Source of the DNA: Mya arenaria
Taxonomy: Eukaryota > Mollusca > Bivalvia > Myida > Myidae
Assembly (NCBI RefSeq): GCF_026914265.1
Contig: NC_069131.1
Coordinates: 12,732,294 to 12,796,293 of the forward strand
Direction: 5' to 3'
DNA: 64,000 nt
This document shows, in pieces, positions 46,081-56,205 of this stretch. Within the stretch, counting starts at the first letter, position 1. Each line of letters starts with the position of its first letter. Position numbers and translations under genes: made by a program. Under the pieces are notes generated by a model that did no database searches, was not told where the DNA came from, and saw nothing but the letters and a program-made list of their open reading frames with translations.

Positions 46081-47923
46081 TTTATTTTGACTTGTACAAT
46101 GTACATCGTCAACAACACATAATGATATAACATATAATGTCAACGTGTACGTACATATTTGCGGATAAAAGATGGAAGGACTTTTCGAGGCAGAGAATTT
46201 TCAAGTAGCAAGGCATTCGCCCTTCTCCCAATATGACTCGGGTTCGACACGCTCTCCTAATCTTTCATAAAGAATACCACGGGTGGTATTCAACACGGGT
46301 CTTAATCGGATCTAAGAACGATGTAGCTAATCGGATTTCTCGATATAAATAACGCACCTTTATAGTGAGTGGAGTCAGTGATGTATGGCCATACGATAGA
46401 CTTAAGTTGTATACAGAATACTAGTACAACCCAAGTACTAGTTTCGACCCATTAATGAGCGAGGACTCGAGAGGGATTCAAATTATCGTGTAGCTGTTTC
46501 AAGCTCCATTTGAATATAAACCAGCAAAACCTCAATCACCACTTATTGTGTCCACTCTTCTAGGTGATCCTGAACTCCATGCACAAGTACCAACCGCGAA
46601 TACATGTGATTCAACTTGACGCATGCGCACCGGAGGACCAGAAGAGCCTGCAGACACACTCATTCCCGGAAACACAGTTTATCGCAGTCACTGCCTACCA
46701 GAACACAGATGTAATTTATTTAAAAAAATCCTTTCATAATTTAATCAGACAAAGTTGCTCTTATTTAAATAATGTTTATTTTTATAGAACTGTTATTTTC
46801 CTATACGCATGTTTTCAACAGAAATATTAAGTTAAAAAAATGTCAATAATGTAGTTCTTGTAAAGAAAAAGAGTTACTGGCTACCATTTCCAAGAAGCAT
46901 TGTTAAATTTATTATGGCTTTTTTCCAGATAACTCAGCTTAAAATTGACCACAATCCATTTGCCAAGGGATTCCGAGACAGCTTTGACAGGTAAGACCAT
47001 CTTCTTTAAATTAAAATATTAGGTAGATGTACTTGAAGACAGTTAGACAAACACACGCCATGTACAGTACAGTCGAACCCCGTTGGCTCGAACTCTCAGG
47101 GACCGGCGAAATAACCTCGAACCTCGGAAAATTCGAGCCAAGCGGTAACGCCTACCTTAATCGACTGTAAAATATTGTCTCTTATTCAATCAAAATGAAC
47201 AGAAGCAACAAGCAAGAAAACCGTGTTTGTGTATCTTCTTAAAAACACGAACCAAAAATGGTATATATACATTATAGCACAGGTGACATTAAATACATTA
47301 TGCGTAAACGAATATACTGATTTCATTGCAGGTGTCCAGAAAGGACAACGCCTTCCCCGCCAGGTTATCCAAATACAACATTTCCGTTCTCCATACCGAG
47401 GTCGATAAACTTCGGAGGGCGACACAACAGCCAATCAAATCGCCTCTATCCTCTTACGTCATCAAATACTACAAGCAACGGAACCAATTTTAGCCAATCA
47501 GAAAGTGGGACATCATACAACGATAGCACAACGGAAACAAAACCGGAACTGAACATAGTTCAAGACAGAAATGAGGGGAAAACAAGTTCGATTGAATTAG
47601 AAAAAGAACAGATGCTTCATTCACAACAAATGCGTAAAACTTCAGAAATCGTTCACATCAAACCAGAGCCTTGCACACTTGTACAGAACCGATGGGCAGA
47701 CGACAATAGGCAGACTGGTTTATCTGATACTTCTGAACCTGCTTTAAAACGAATGCGATTTGTAGAAACCAGTCATCATTATGACACTGAGGACAGTTCT
47801 GCGATTACTGCGCATGCGCCCGAAAATGTTCGACATTCATTGGAAGATGGAAAACACGCGTTCCTGGTTACAAACAATGGGTACGACTTACAACATTGTA
47901 AAACAGAGGCTCCGAGCTGGTAG
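37638..47923 (+). CDS. Tbr: T-brain (Tbr1/Eomes/Tbx21-class) T-box transcription factor
   Basis: Six exons: 37638-38377, 43108-43262, 45329-45444, 46564-46710, 46929-46990 and 47332-47923. All junctions are GT/AG with matching phase (2,1,0,0,2), giving 603 residues. The T-box spans about residues 220-406: [87 protein letters not shown] and [12 protein letters not shown]. The VYLCNR start, the ITKQGRRMFP block and LTNNK are characteristic of the Tbr1/Eomes/Tbx21 subfamily rather than Brachyury or Tbx2. The N-terminal 220 residues are Gly/Pro/Tyr-rich, as in activation regions of relatives. The 197-residue C-terminus is polar, with a HIKPEP sumoylation-like motif. It is a nuclear DNA-binding developmental regulator. 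The start ATG has A at -3 and is the first in the exon. Confidence 0.93.
40206..40620. repeat. compound tetranucleotide microsatellite
   Basis: Blocks in order: TTTA, then TTTG (with a short GTGT interruption), TTTA again, TTCG, then TTCA. Each block differs from its neighbour by a single base change in the unit. ORFs of 139 and 152 codons across it are artefacts. Confidence 0.96.
41403..41777. mobile_element. MITE family 3, copy 2
   Basis: CTTAAAGATGCACTCTTACTC on the left. Shares CTGTAAATCTTTTAGCATTC and GCATTATTTAGTAAGTAGTT with the copy at 25574. Confidence 0.68.
42082..42420. mobile_element. Mutator-like MITE, copy 2
   Basis: Same termini as 24380-24716, with a 9-bp duplication GAGTGATAT at 42073-42081 and 42421-42429. 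It lies in T-brain intron 1. Interior similarity to copy 1 is high over the full length. Confidence 0.85.
43108..43262 (+). CDS. Tbr: T-brain exon 2
   Basis: 155 bases from [10 protein letters not shown] to QAEQLPQ. Acceptor TTTACAG, donor A|GTAGGC. The ORF reading on to 43522 is intronic. Confidence 0.93.
44240..44478. repeat. dispersed repeat R7, copy 3
   Basis: In T-brain intron 2. AAAATCTGACGCAATTAG, GTGGCAGTAGGCGGACCTTT and AAAATGTAGGTTGTATTCTA match the other two copies. Confidence 0.65.
45032..45280 (+). mobile_element. tRNA-derived SINE in T-brain intron 2
   Basis: The head has box A GTGGTCTAGTGGTAACAC, a CCTGTCAATCC anticodon-like arm (Asp GTC type) and box B GGTTTGATTCG. The body includes CGTCTTCCGGGGGAGG and AATGGGGTCCCGTGTGGCAG. 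It ends only about 50 bases before exon 3, in sense orientation. Confidence 0.62.
45329..45444 (+). CDS. Tbr: T-brain exon 3
   Basis: 116 bases from [10 protein letters not shown] to NAESGQ. Acceptor CCCACAG, donor CAG|GTATGT. Confidence 0.94.
46022..46080. repeat. AGAC tetranucleotide microsatellite
   Basis: About 14 perfect AGAC units in T-brain intron 3, followed by a TTTATTTTGAC segment. A microsatellite beside TTTATT is what the tail of an antisense non-LTR element would look like. Confidence 0.95.
46564..46710 (+). CDS. Tbr: T-brain exon 4
   Basis: 147 bases from [10 protein letters not shown] to VTAYQNTD, in phase 0 at both ends. Confidence 0.94.
46929..46990 (+). CDS. Tbr: T-brain exon 5
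   Basis: 62 bases, [20 protein letters not shown], ending the T-box. Donor AG|GTAAGA. Confidence 0.94.
47068..47169. mobile_element. short TA-flanked MITE (family 5) in T-brain intron 5
   Basis: Runs from TACAGTCGAACC to the inverted CGACTGTA. An internally deleted copy of the family also at 52923, 57178 and 62519. TA ends suggest a Tc1/mariner-type insertion. Confidence 0.65.
47332..47923 (+). CDS. Tbr: T-brain exon 6
   Basis: 592 bases including TAG. It starts [14 protein letters not shown]. Rich in Ser, Thr, Asn and acidic residues. Contains VHIKPEP (possible sumoylation site) and ALKRMRF (basic patch). Confidence 0.88.
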
Positions 47924-48470
47924 TTTTAGGAGGAAGTATTTCATTCCCTTGTTACATTGTATTTGAAAATTGTAATCATGTTATAATATTATATTGACAT
48001 TGTTTATAAATCTCATGAGATCAGCTATGAAATGTTCAGAGAAGAAAGCAAACATAATATATGTTTAATTGGATGCATATTGATGAAAAGTGACTTCATT
48101 TCATTTCATTTTAAATATTGTCAGTTTCTGTCAAAATGTTAATGTCGTTTAAACAGTTTGCTGCGTCTTGTGTGCTAAAGCGATTATAAATTCATTGCTA
48201 GAATTTCATCCCCGGCCACCGCCTCTTTTTCCGCAGCCCCTCAATTTTTATTGACTTAAATCAAACTGTTGAACTGTTGCCTGCATTTTCGTACTGGCCT
48301 GAAACGGCGTTTATTCATACCAGCCGGTGTCGATGTAAACATTCACATGTAAAAAAGGAGAATTGTTACGATGGTGTTCACCGTTCGTCTAGAAACACAT
48401 GTATAAGGCCCTTATGCAATTTGGAAGAGCATTGAAACATATTCAATGGTAAAACAGTCATCTAAGAAAA

Positions 48471-48816
48471 AATAAAATATATACGTTACCAATCGCCCCC
48501 ATTTTAAAGATTGATGAAAATCAAGCAATTATTTTATATTGGCCTAACTATTAACCAAAGTTATAAGTTTTCAATTGATTGTTCATTTTTTTTACCTCTT
48601 TCGAAAAATGTAAAGGGTATAGGTGTAAACATATGTTTTCAGTAGAAAGACTTGATGGTACAAAATAACATTGTTTTATATTCCATTTATTCCACCAAAA
48701 TGATAAGTACTGCATGCATTTGTGTTACATTACACCTTCACAATGATATTTGTTATTCATGAAGCTATCATAATAGCCTATACATTGTTGTTTCATTCTA
48801 TTTATGTATAAATAAA
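48471..48816 (+). terminator. T-brain poly(A) signals
   Basis: AATAAA at 48471 and at 48811-48816. The latter gives a 3' UTR of about 900 bases, ending just before the 28-bp satellite. Confidence 0.55.
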
Positions 48817-48894
48817 CCGTCTTCATATGTTTGTGTGCTGTCCTTTTAATTTTTTGTTTGGTTCGACCTTGTTTGCTCGTCGGTTTTTTCGAAC

Positions 48895-49850
48895 AAAACG
48901 TCGATGAGTTGTGAGAGCCGTTGTGTCGTCGATGAGTTGCGAGAACCTTTGTGTCGTCGATAAGTTGTGAGAACCTTTGTGTCGTCGATGAGTTGTGAGA
49001 GCCTTTGTGTCATCGATGAGTTGTGAGAACATTTGTGTCGTCGATGAGTTGTGAGAACATTTGTGTCGTCGATGAGTTGTGAGAGCCTTTGTGTCGTCGA
49101 TGAGTTGTGAGAACCTTTGTGTCGTCGATGAGTTGTGAGAACCTTTGTGTCGTCGATGAGTTGTGAGAACCTTTGTGTCGTCGATGAGTTGTGAGAACCT
49201 TTGTGTCGTCGATGAGTTGTGAGAGCCTTTGTGTCGTCGATGAGTTGTGAGAGCCTTTGTGTCGTCGATGAGTTGTGAGAACCTTTGTGTCGTCGATGAG
49301 TTGTGAGAACCTTTGTGTCGTCGATGAGTTGTGAGAGCCTTTGTGTCGTCGATGAGTTGTGAGAGCCTTTGTGTCGTCGATGAGTTGTGAGAGCCTTTGT
49401 GTCGTCGATGAGTTGTGAGAGCCTTTGTGTCGTCGATGAGTTGTGAGAACCTTTGTGTCGTCGATGAGTTGTGAGAGCCTTTGTGTCGTCGATGAGCTGT
49501 GAGAACATTTGTGGCGTCGATGAGTTGTGAGAGCCTTTGTGTCGTCTATGAGTTGTGAGAGCCTTTGTATCGTCGATGTAAGAGCTTTTGTGTGGTCGAT
49601 GAGTTGTGTGAGAGCCTTTGTGTCGTCGATGAGTTGTGAGAACCTTTGTGTCGTCGATGAGTTGTGAGAGCCTTTGTGTCGTCGATGAGTTGTGAGAACC
49701 TTTGTGTCGTCGATGAGTTGTGAAACCTTTGTGTCGTCGATGAGTTGTGAGAACCTTTGTGTCGTCGATGAGTTGTGAGAGCATTTTTGTCGTCGATGAG
49801 TTGTGAGAGCCAGTGTGTCGTCGATGAGTTGTGAGAGCCAGTGTGTCATC
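48895..49850. repeat. 28-bp minisatellite, about 34 copies
   Basis: The unit is TCGTCGATGAGTTGTGAGAG plus CCTTTGTG, with AACC and AGCC alternatives. Copies are nearly identical in the middle and diverge at the edges. It has no stop codon in minus-strand frames, giving ORFs of 312 and 295 codons that are not genes. Confidence 0.95.
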
Positions 49851-50257
49851 GACACATACAGGAACCTAATACCCGACAATTTCGTGGGTAAACTCATATT
49901 TTTGATTAAACACTTTTAATGAATAATTTCTATTCAGAAACAAAGAACACAAAGTGATATAACTGACACCATCGTTAATTTGTTTTCTTTCTATTTTCTA
50001 TTTATGTTTGATAATCTACGACTATCTTGTTTAATCTTGTTTAAATCAATGGTCACTTTTTCTCTTTTAATATCATGACCATTTTTAGAATAATATAGAC
50101 CATCACGTACAAAAACGTGTTATGTATTTCCGTCTGTCCTTGAGACAGGTGTGGCGCTGGGCGGAGATTGATTCCATGTTCCTGCCATGATCCTACCAAT
50201 TAGCATAACCAGCAATTATTGGTCTATTGTTTTCATTGCATCCATAGAAGATAGACA

Positions 50258-50346
50258 ATCAATGAGATATAAATATAGGTTTGTCTTTATTTGTATGTCG
50301 GAAACGCATCTTACACTTTGACCGGTTGTACTTATTCACTCTGCTC
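50258..50346 (+). promoter_or_regulatory. TATA-bearing segment, distal copy
   Basis: CAATGAGATATAAATATAGG followed by CGGAAACGCATCTTAC and GACCGGTTGTACTTATTCAC. Repeated about 1.07 kb downstream, next to the 51538 gene. Confidence 0.4.
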
Positions 50347-51207
50347 TTTTGGACTTTACTTTTTCCAGGACAGTGCTATTCAGTGCTATTCAAACAAACA
50401 CATTGAGTCATATCTCAGATGTTATAGGGTTTTACAGGATTTAGATAAATTCCTTCTTAAAAATACACTAAGCAACATAAATCTAGACGTCAAAACATAA
50501 ACTGTGTCTCTTCTACAAATGCATAATAATGACACGATCCTATCTTTCTATGTAAATGCATTCATTAGTTGTTGATACTACGTCATATAGACTCAGAAAC
50601 ATTTCCCAGTAACGTAACTTACATTGCAAATCCCAACACTTCTCTCAAGCGCTTGTACCATCAACAATCTCTTTGTCATCCACAAGTGCATCTACATCAC
50701 TGCATTGCATCGTTCTGAATGAACTTTTTTCTAAGAACATCGTAGAAAGCCCCATGTGTGTAATAGCAATAGATGACACATACCACTTTTGCACATGTCC
50801 GTTATATACCAACCAAAGGATGGTCTTGTTTTAAAATCTCAGTACCTTTACCATTATTACTTTACAATAAGGCCCCACTTTCTCGAAATTCCTTAAGCTT
50901 ATCTTTAGCTTATTTCAATAAGCCAAAATACATACTTAAATTTCATTAAGATAAGTGAAAGACGATTTATTGTTATGATTAGAAAGAAAATTCATATTTA
51001 AAAGTCTAAAATCACAAATTTGAAAGAAATAAAAAGAAAATGAGTTTAGCTTAGTCCTGTTATAAAGGACTAAAGCGTTCGAGAGTTTGAACACATAGAC
51101 TTCAGAGATTGTCAAAGAACTAATGTATTTTCTGCGGCCACCCGGAAGTGAATTCAACTATGTAAAATTATTTACAGTTAATTTAAGAATTGAACCAGTA
51201 ACACTCA

Positions 51208-51212
<5 letters not shown>

Positions 51213-51259
<47 letters not shown>
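51213..51259. repeat. GAT trinucleotide microsatellite
   Basis: About 15 perfect GAT units. Confidence 0.97.
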
Positions 51260-51326
51260 TAAAGTAAAGATATCTAGTGACGATTAAAAAGTGTTGATAG
51301 AAGGATTTTAATATAAGTATCAATCT

Positions 51327-51397
51327 GTCAATGGGATATAATTATATTTCGGAAACACATCTTACATCTTGTCCGGTTGTACTTATTTACTTTGCTC
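51327..51397 (+). promoter_or_regulatory. TATA-bearing segment, proximal copy
   Basis: GTCAATGGGATATAATTATA then CGGAAACACATCTTAC and GTCCGGTTGTACTTATTTAC, matching 50258-50346. It lies about 140-200 bases upstream of the ATG at 51538, where a core promoter is plausible. Confidence 0.4.
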
Positions 51398-51537
51398 ATC
51401 TCTGAACTAAACATCCCTATATAACACATGTTTATATCATCTTCGTTCGGATTTGCTCTTAAAATTCACACCTACGCCTGCGTTTAAGTAAATATGGATT
51501 TTTATTACTCGGAACAAAACTTTATTTAAACATCACC

Positions 51538-52647
51538 ATGGAAACAGATTATGTTGAGACAATAAGACGCCTGTTGGCACGTATAAAAGTACGGAGGCGG
51601 TCAACAGTGCAGATGCTGGCAGCCAGACATAGCTCCCGCCGTCCCTCAAGTGATGTTTTTTTGTCGCCGACGTCTCTTACAGCCCTTACTGAAAGAAGAA
51701 CGTCACGCGAGAAGTCAACCGGAAGTTGCAGCAGGTGGTCAGGCGAAAGCCAGGTGTTTACCGACGATATCAGTAATAAATTCCCTTGCAACCAGGAACT
51801 AACCACACAGAACAAGCTAAGAAAATACAGCTTGTCTCGTGCACCACCGAACTCACCGCTCACGTCGAATGAACAGCCGTCCGCTGTCAAGAAGTCAGTT
51901 TCAGATGCCCAATTCGTATTTGGGAAGGACTATCATTGCCATTCATCGACAGATCTTCAGAGCTGCAGTAGCGAAGCTTGGCCACCAACCCCACCGCCCA
52001 CCATATGCATTTCTCCCGCGACAGAAGACATCAATGACAAAGGAGACAAATCCCCTCGGAAGAAGCTCTCCTCGTCCTTGTCTGCTCCCCTCTCCCCGAG
52101 ACCCGCCAGTGACGAACAGAGAACTAAAGTGTGTCAGGACATGCAGATGAAACTTGACGTCATTAAAGCTGATTTGGTATAAAATAGTTTTCTTTTCATC
52201 TTAAGTAAGTTTCCCTGTCCAATAATAATCGATACATAACTCGTGTTATACTAACCCCATTACAAACTTACTTCATACATGTTAAATTAAGAAGTAATTT
52301 TCGTAACATTATAGGATAAGCGTGTTTTAAATTGCATAATGTAAGTTAACTCATTTAATTGAAGCAAAATTTTTGAAGCATATAAATAATTTCAGCTGGC
52401 AATGCAGAAAGGTGACCAGGACCTGGCGAAAAAGCTTCTGTGCATTTATTCAGAAATCCAGGCTATTAAGACGAGTAGATCGTGTTTCAAGTACAGCGAA
52501 CTACTTGGCGATGCGTTTTACGAGGCGGAAGACGCGGAGGAACTTTCTAATATGTGTGATGCGGCTCCGATATCTACGAATAAACTTCTTGTTAGCAGGG
52601 GCGTTACAAATTTTAACATTTCGCCTAGACGATTTTCTTGCTTTTAG
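51538..52647 (+). CDS. Ser/Pro-rich protein, possibly LURAP-like adaptor
   Basis: Two exons, 51538-52176 and 52396-52647 (donor TTG|GTATAA, acceptor TTTCAG|CTG, phase 0), giving 296 residues. The ATG sits in CATCACCATGG, a strong initiation context. The first 195 residues are basic then Ser/Pro-rich and probably disordered (RRRSTVQMLAARHSSRR; repeated SP sites). Residues about 197-235 form a leucine-rich helix across the junction (MQMKLDVIKADL, LAMQKGDQDLAKKLLCIYSE, IQAIK). Its heptad spacing recalls the helix of vertebrate LURAP1 proteins. A cytoplasmic adaptor role would follow from that match, which is weak. It ends VSRGVTNFNISPRRFSCF. No AATAAA was found close downstream. Confidence 0.65.
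52396..52647 (+). CDS. exon 2 of the LURAP-like gene
   Basis: 252 bases including TAG. It carries most of the helical segment plus YSELLGDAFYEAEDAEELS. A 98-codon ORF in another frame is a shadow. Confidence 0.65.
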   Translation: MAMQKGDQDLAKKLLCIYSEIQAIKTSRSCFKYSELLGDAFYEAEDAEELSNMCDAAPISTNKLLVSRGVTNFNISPRRFSCF

Positions 52648-52922
52648 TTATATCTTAAAAGTAACTTAGTTTTAACGTATTTAGAAAAAAGGCATTTAAA
52701 AGTTTGTAAATGTATATTCATGTACTATTAAGCATTCCATTTTTAATATGTATGTAATAATATGTAATCTTAAGTAAGGGCGTTGCAAATGAATACCTAA
52801 TAGTCAAACTGAACTTGAATGTATAGAAATGCATAAAACACTTACATAACGTTTTTTCAAATCGCAAGTTTGGTTTAAAATGTTTTATAATCGTTGTTTA
52901 TCAGTGAAATAATTTTCAACAT

Positions 52923-53228
52923 TACAATCGAACCTCGATGGCTCGAACTCCCAGGGACCGGCGAAAATACCTCGAGACTCGAAAAATCGAGCCAACCGGG
53001 AATGCTTACCTTCATTATAAAGAAATCAGTCCTTTACATCTAGTTCGACCCAACGAGGAATTCGAGCCATACGAGTTCGAGCCAACGAGGAATTCGAGCC
53101 ATACGAGTTCGACCCAACGAGGAATTCGAGCCATACGAGTTCGACCCAACGAGGAATTCGAGCCATACGAGTTCGACCCAACGAGGAATTCGAGCCATAC
53201 GAGTTCGAGCCAACGGGGTTCTACTGTA
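52923..53228. mobile_element. TA-flanked MITE family 5, internally expanded copy
   Basis: From TACAATCGAACC to GGTTCTACTGTA. The middle holds about five tandem copies of a 31-32-bp unit with GACCCAACGAGGAATTCGAG. This expansion is absent from the other copies and yields the repetitive ORFs on both strands. Confidence 0.7.
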
Positions 53229-54550
53229 GTTGTTTAATATATTTCCGGGTTTTCCCTCGGAAAATGCTGCCACTGAGACACAAGTTTCAGCTCGCCTTTG
53301 TTTCTGGAAGAGTTGTGATAGACTTGATGTCGTTCTTGTCGTCTGCGTCGTTGTGCAGTTTTAAAATCGGCCATGACTAAAAGACCAACGTTCAGGATAT
53401 TTCAATATAACTTGGTAAACATGTTGCCAGAGAAACGAACATGTGTAGCAGGGTCCAAAAATTCTGTTTTTAAGTATTATTCTTGAGTTGTTTTCGACTA
53501 AAATAGGCGCTGGTGTTCGCTTTGCAGAGTTCTTGTTCAAATGTTACTCGTATATATAATCAATATACATGTAAACATACATTTTGAGTGAAAAACCTTT
53601 AACTTTTAACAAAATTATGCATTTATGGAAAATTTAAATTACTGATAACAAGATTGTAACCGTGTATTTAAAAACTAAAAACGCACAAATATTAAATGAC
53701 TGATTGGTACTAAAAGATTTACGGAAATCAATGATCGTCTCCTTAAAAGAGTTTGGGTGAATGCCCTTGAACCCATTTTTCATACTAATGAGAAAGCGGT
53801 TAAATCAAAATGGATTATGAATTATGTCACGTGCAACATTTAAACGTGTTGCTTTTCTGACAAACCGAAAGTGAACATGAACTGGTGACTCCTTCGGAAG
53901 CGTTCGAATGCGATTCACATGGACTCTCCCAAATATTCACGAGGGTCAACGTAACATTTGGAAAAAAAATAACGCAAACTATTGCTTCTTTACAATATAT
54001 AATACAAAACTCTTATTTAATACCGACGATCTCGGCGATGTATACATGTCTTTCTTTTAGCGTTGTACTTTTCGTGTGTGTTGTCGTTTCGCTTTGTGAT
54101 TTCCGGTTTGAATACATTATGCAAATTAGCATTTCCCGAACATGATCAGAAGATGCATGGCGGGCGATTTGAAATAATTTCATTTCATAAGATCGAAATA
54201 CCGAGCTGTCTGCATCTTTTTCAAATTAAAGACGGTATACTTCATAAGAATCATTGTTATTCGATAGTTATTCATCGTTTTTGGTAAATAAAACAATTGT
54301 ATTAGTTGTGGTACAGCTTGTTTGGGAGTAAACTTGTGTGCATCTTTAATGTTCAGAATTTCCGTAGAAACTTTCAAATGGGTCAAAGGCTTAACCACAG
54401 CACCAAGGCAGAATGGCAAAAGTGTGTAAGACAGAGATAGCACAAACAAGTATTTCGTGAGATAACCTCGGCTAATCAGATCAACGTAAATACTATAGTC
54501 ATCAGTACAACCTTTAAGTATAAATAGCTTCAGTCATTGGAATCCATAAC
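53229..54550. other. intergenic with split MITE family 3 copy
   Basis: 53576-53745 and 54213-54349 carry the two halves of a family 3 element (GTGTATTTAAAAACTAAAAA; TTTGGGAGTAAAC...GCATCTTTAA), separated by about 460 bases of other sequence. No gene seen. Confidence 0.5.
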
Positions 54551-54800
54551 CGCCCGCCTGGTTAGCTCAATTGGTAGAGCGTTGGACTGTGAATCGGACA
54601 ATCCGGGTTCGCTTCCCGGGCGGACCAGGTCTCTTCTGTTGTGATTGGTTATGAAATCCTTTCTACGACCATTCACACTGTACCACTGCTCCTGGCATGT
54701 ACAGAACTTGTCAGTTCCTTGCAGAGGTGAAGGCACCTAGTACTGGTTAACCGCCACCAATCCATATCCGCCCCTCGTTTGGGGTTGTATAGTGCCTTTT
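54551..54800 (+). mobile_element. tRNA-derived SINE
   Basis: The head has TAGCTCAATTGGTAGAGC (box A and D arm), loop CTGTGAA (His GTG type) and T arm CCGGGTTCGCTTCCCGG with five perfect pairs. The acceptor stem does not pair, arguing against a working tRNA. The body contains CCACTGCTCCTGGCATGTAC, TTGCAGAGGTGAAGG and CCTAGTACTGGTTAACC. It ends near a CTCGTTTGGGG segment. Confidence 0.7.
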
Positions 54801-54914
54801 CTTGTCAAACAACATTTCCGTACTTTAGTGACCTAGCCTTGCAAGTGCATTCAAATCTAGCACTCAGTGTCATCGACAGATTTTACGTGAGCGCAAACAA
54901 AAGCCGATACATAT

Positions 54915-55891
54915 CAGGGGGTCCAACGTGAAATGTGTTCGCCGAATTTTAAGTGAGGGAAATTGTGTGAAGCCGAATAAAATGGCGGCGTTGAAAGGAA
55001 TTTCGTTGTTTCAAGGATGTATTTTCACCTGTTTAGTAAGTTATATCACCTTTCTCGCAATATTAATACGCCTACCCGGAGACCACACGTGTAAGCGTCT
55101 CTCGGTTTTTTAACCTATTTTCTAGAGGCGTTTACAAAAAAAATATTGAATGTATAAGCTGAACGATTGAATGTTTACAAAGTGAAAATAGAAAATTGTG
55201 TGACTTGAAACTGTGTTTTCGGCCCAAGTTTACCATTCTTGTACCTGTTTTAGCTGTTTGTTATTGAATATTTGCATTTTTTGGTCGGCAGTCTTATATA
55301 GCGGGTTTCCATGGATTTTCGCAAAAAAGGCTCGTTCCAGGACTTAAATTAAAAAGTTGTCAAACCGTTTAATCTGTGAAAATGTAGCTTTAAAGAACGC
55401 TTATTCTGATTCTGCTTCACACAAAAACTGCATAAAACTTCGTCGCCCAACATAAAAGGTGTTTAAACATGAAAAAATCGGCCGTATAATACCCATGTAA
55501 GTGCAGTAGCGGTCGAAAAGATAAATTATACAAATATTCAATAACAAACAGCTAAAACAGGTTCAAGAATGGTAAACTTGGGCCGAAAATACAGTTTCAA
55601 GTCACGCAATTTTCTATTTTCACTTTGTAAACAATCAATCGTTCAGCTTATACATTCAATATATTTTTTGTAAAGGCCTCTAGAAACATAGGTCAAAAAA
55701 CCGAGAGACGCTTACACGTGTGGTCTCCGGGTAGGCATATTTATATTGCGAGAAAGGTGATATAACTTACTAAACAGGTGAAAATACATCCTTGAAACAC
55801 CGAAATTCCTTTCAACGCCGCCATTTTATTCGGCTTCACACAATTTCCCTCACTTAAAATTCGGCGAACACATTTCAAGTTGGACCCCCTG
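54915..55891. mobile_element. foldback element with about 360-bp inverted arms
   Basis: CAGGGGGTCCAAC at 54915 is matched by GTTGGACCCCCTG ending at 55891. The arms stay near-identical for about 360 bases each (to about 55275 and from about 55520), around a loop of about 240 bases that includes a fragment of MITE family 2. CATAT flanks both ends (54910-54914 and 55892-55896), a 5-bp duplication. CAG...CTG ends recall hAT elements. The 61-codon ORF at 54928-55113 lies inside one arm and is not a gene. Confidence 0.8.
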
Positions 55892-56110
55892 CATATGCCT
55901 TCACTTTTGAACATTAAGCCGGACGAGACAGATCAAAACATTTCGAATTATGTACTCTAAAAATGACCCATTCCGTCCGCCACTTTTCCAGCTCTTGTTT
56001 TCCAACCCCATGTCTGCTGGAGCCGCCTTTGGGCTAACAGCTCATGTGTCATTACAACGATGTGCTTGTTCCCTGTCGTTCCATGTTCTCGTGTCGCTTC
56101 CTAGCGTTGC

Positions 56111-56183
56111 AGCCAGGTGACCGCGACGCAAAATCTTCCTGTCCAAGGCCAGCACGCGCATAGCCGATGGCGTCGTTAAGCGT
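56111..56183. repeat. 73-bp direct repeat, left copy
   Basis: AGCCAGGTGACCGCGACGCA onward to GCCGATGGCGTCGTTAAGCG. Repeated at 56691-56763 with about four differences, flanking the MITE at 56206. Confidence 0.8.
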
Positions 56184-56205
56184 CCATGTCCATGTTACTG
56201 TAACA

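Larger units (their letters stand above)
49860..51537. other. intergenic/upstream of the LURAP-like gene
   Basis: Contains a duplicated TATA-bearing segment (50258-50346 and 51327-51397) and a GAT microsatellite (51213-51259). No exon assigned. Confidence 0.45.

Noticed and set aside
48823-49897. 312- and 295-codon minus ORFs with LIDDTK and THRRHK repeats
   Set aside because: The 28-bp satellite read in different frames, with no start context or splice signals.
54551-54626. Functional tRNA-His gene
   Set aside because: The acceptor stem does not pair and the anticodon stem has a mismatch. It is followed by a SINE body.
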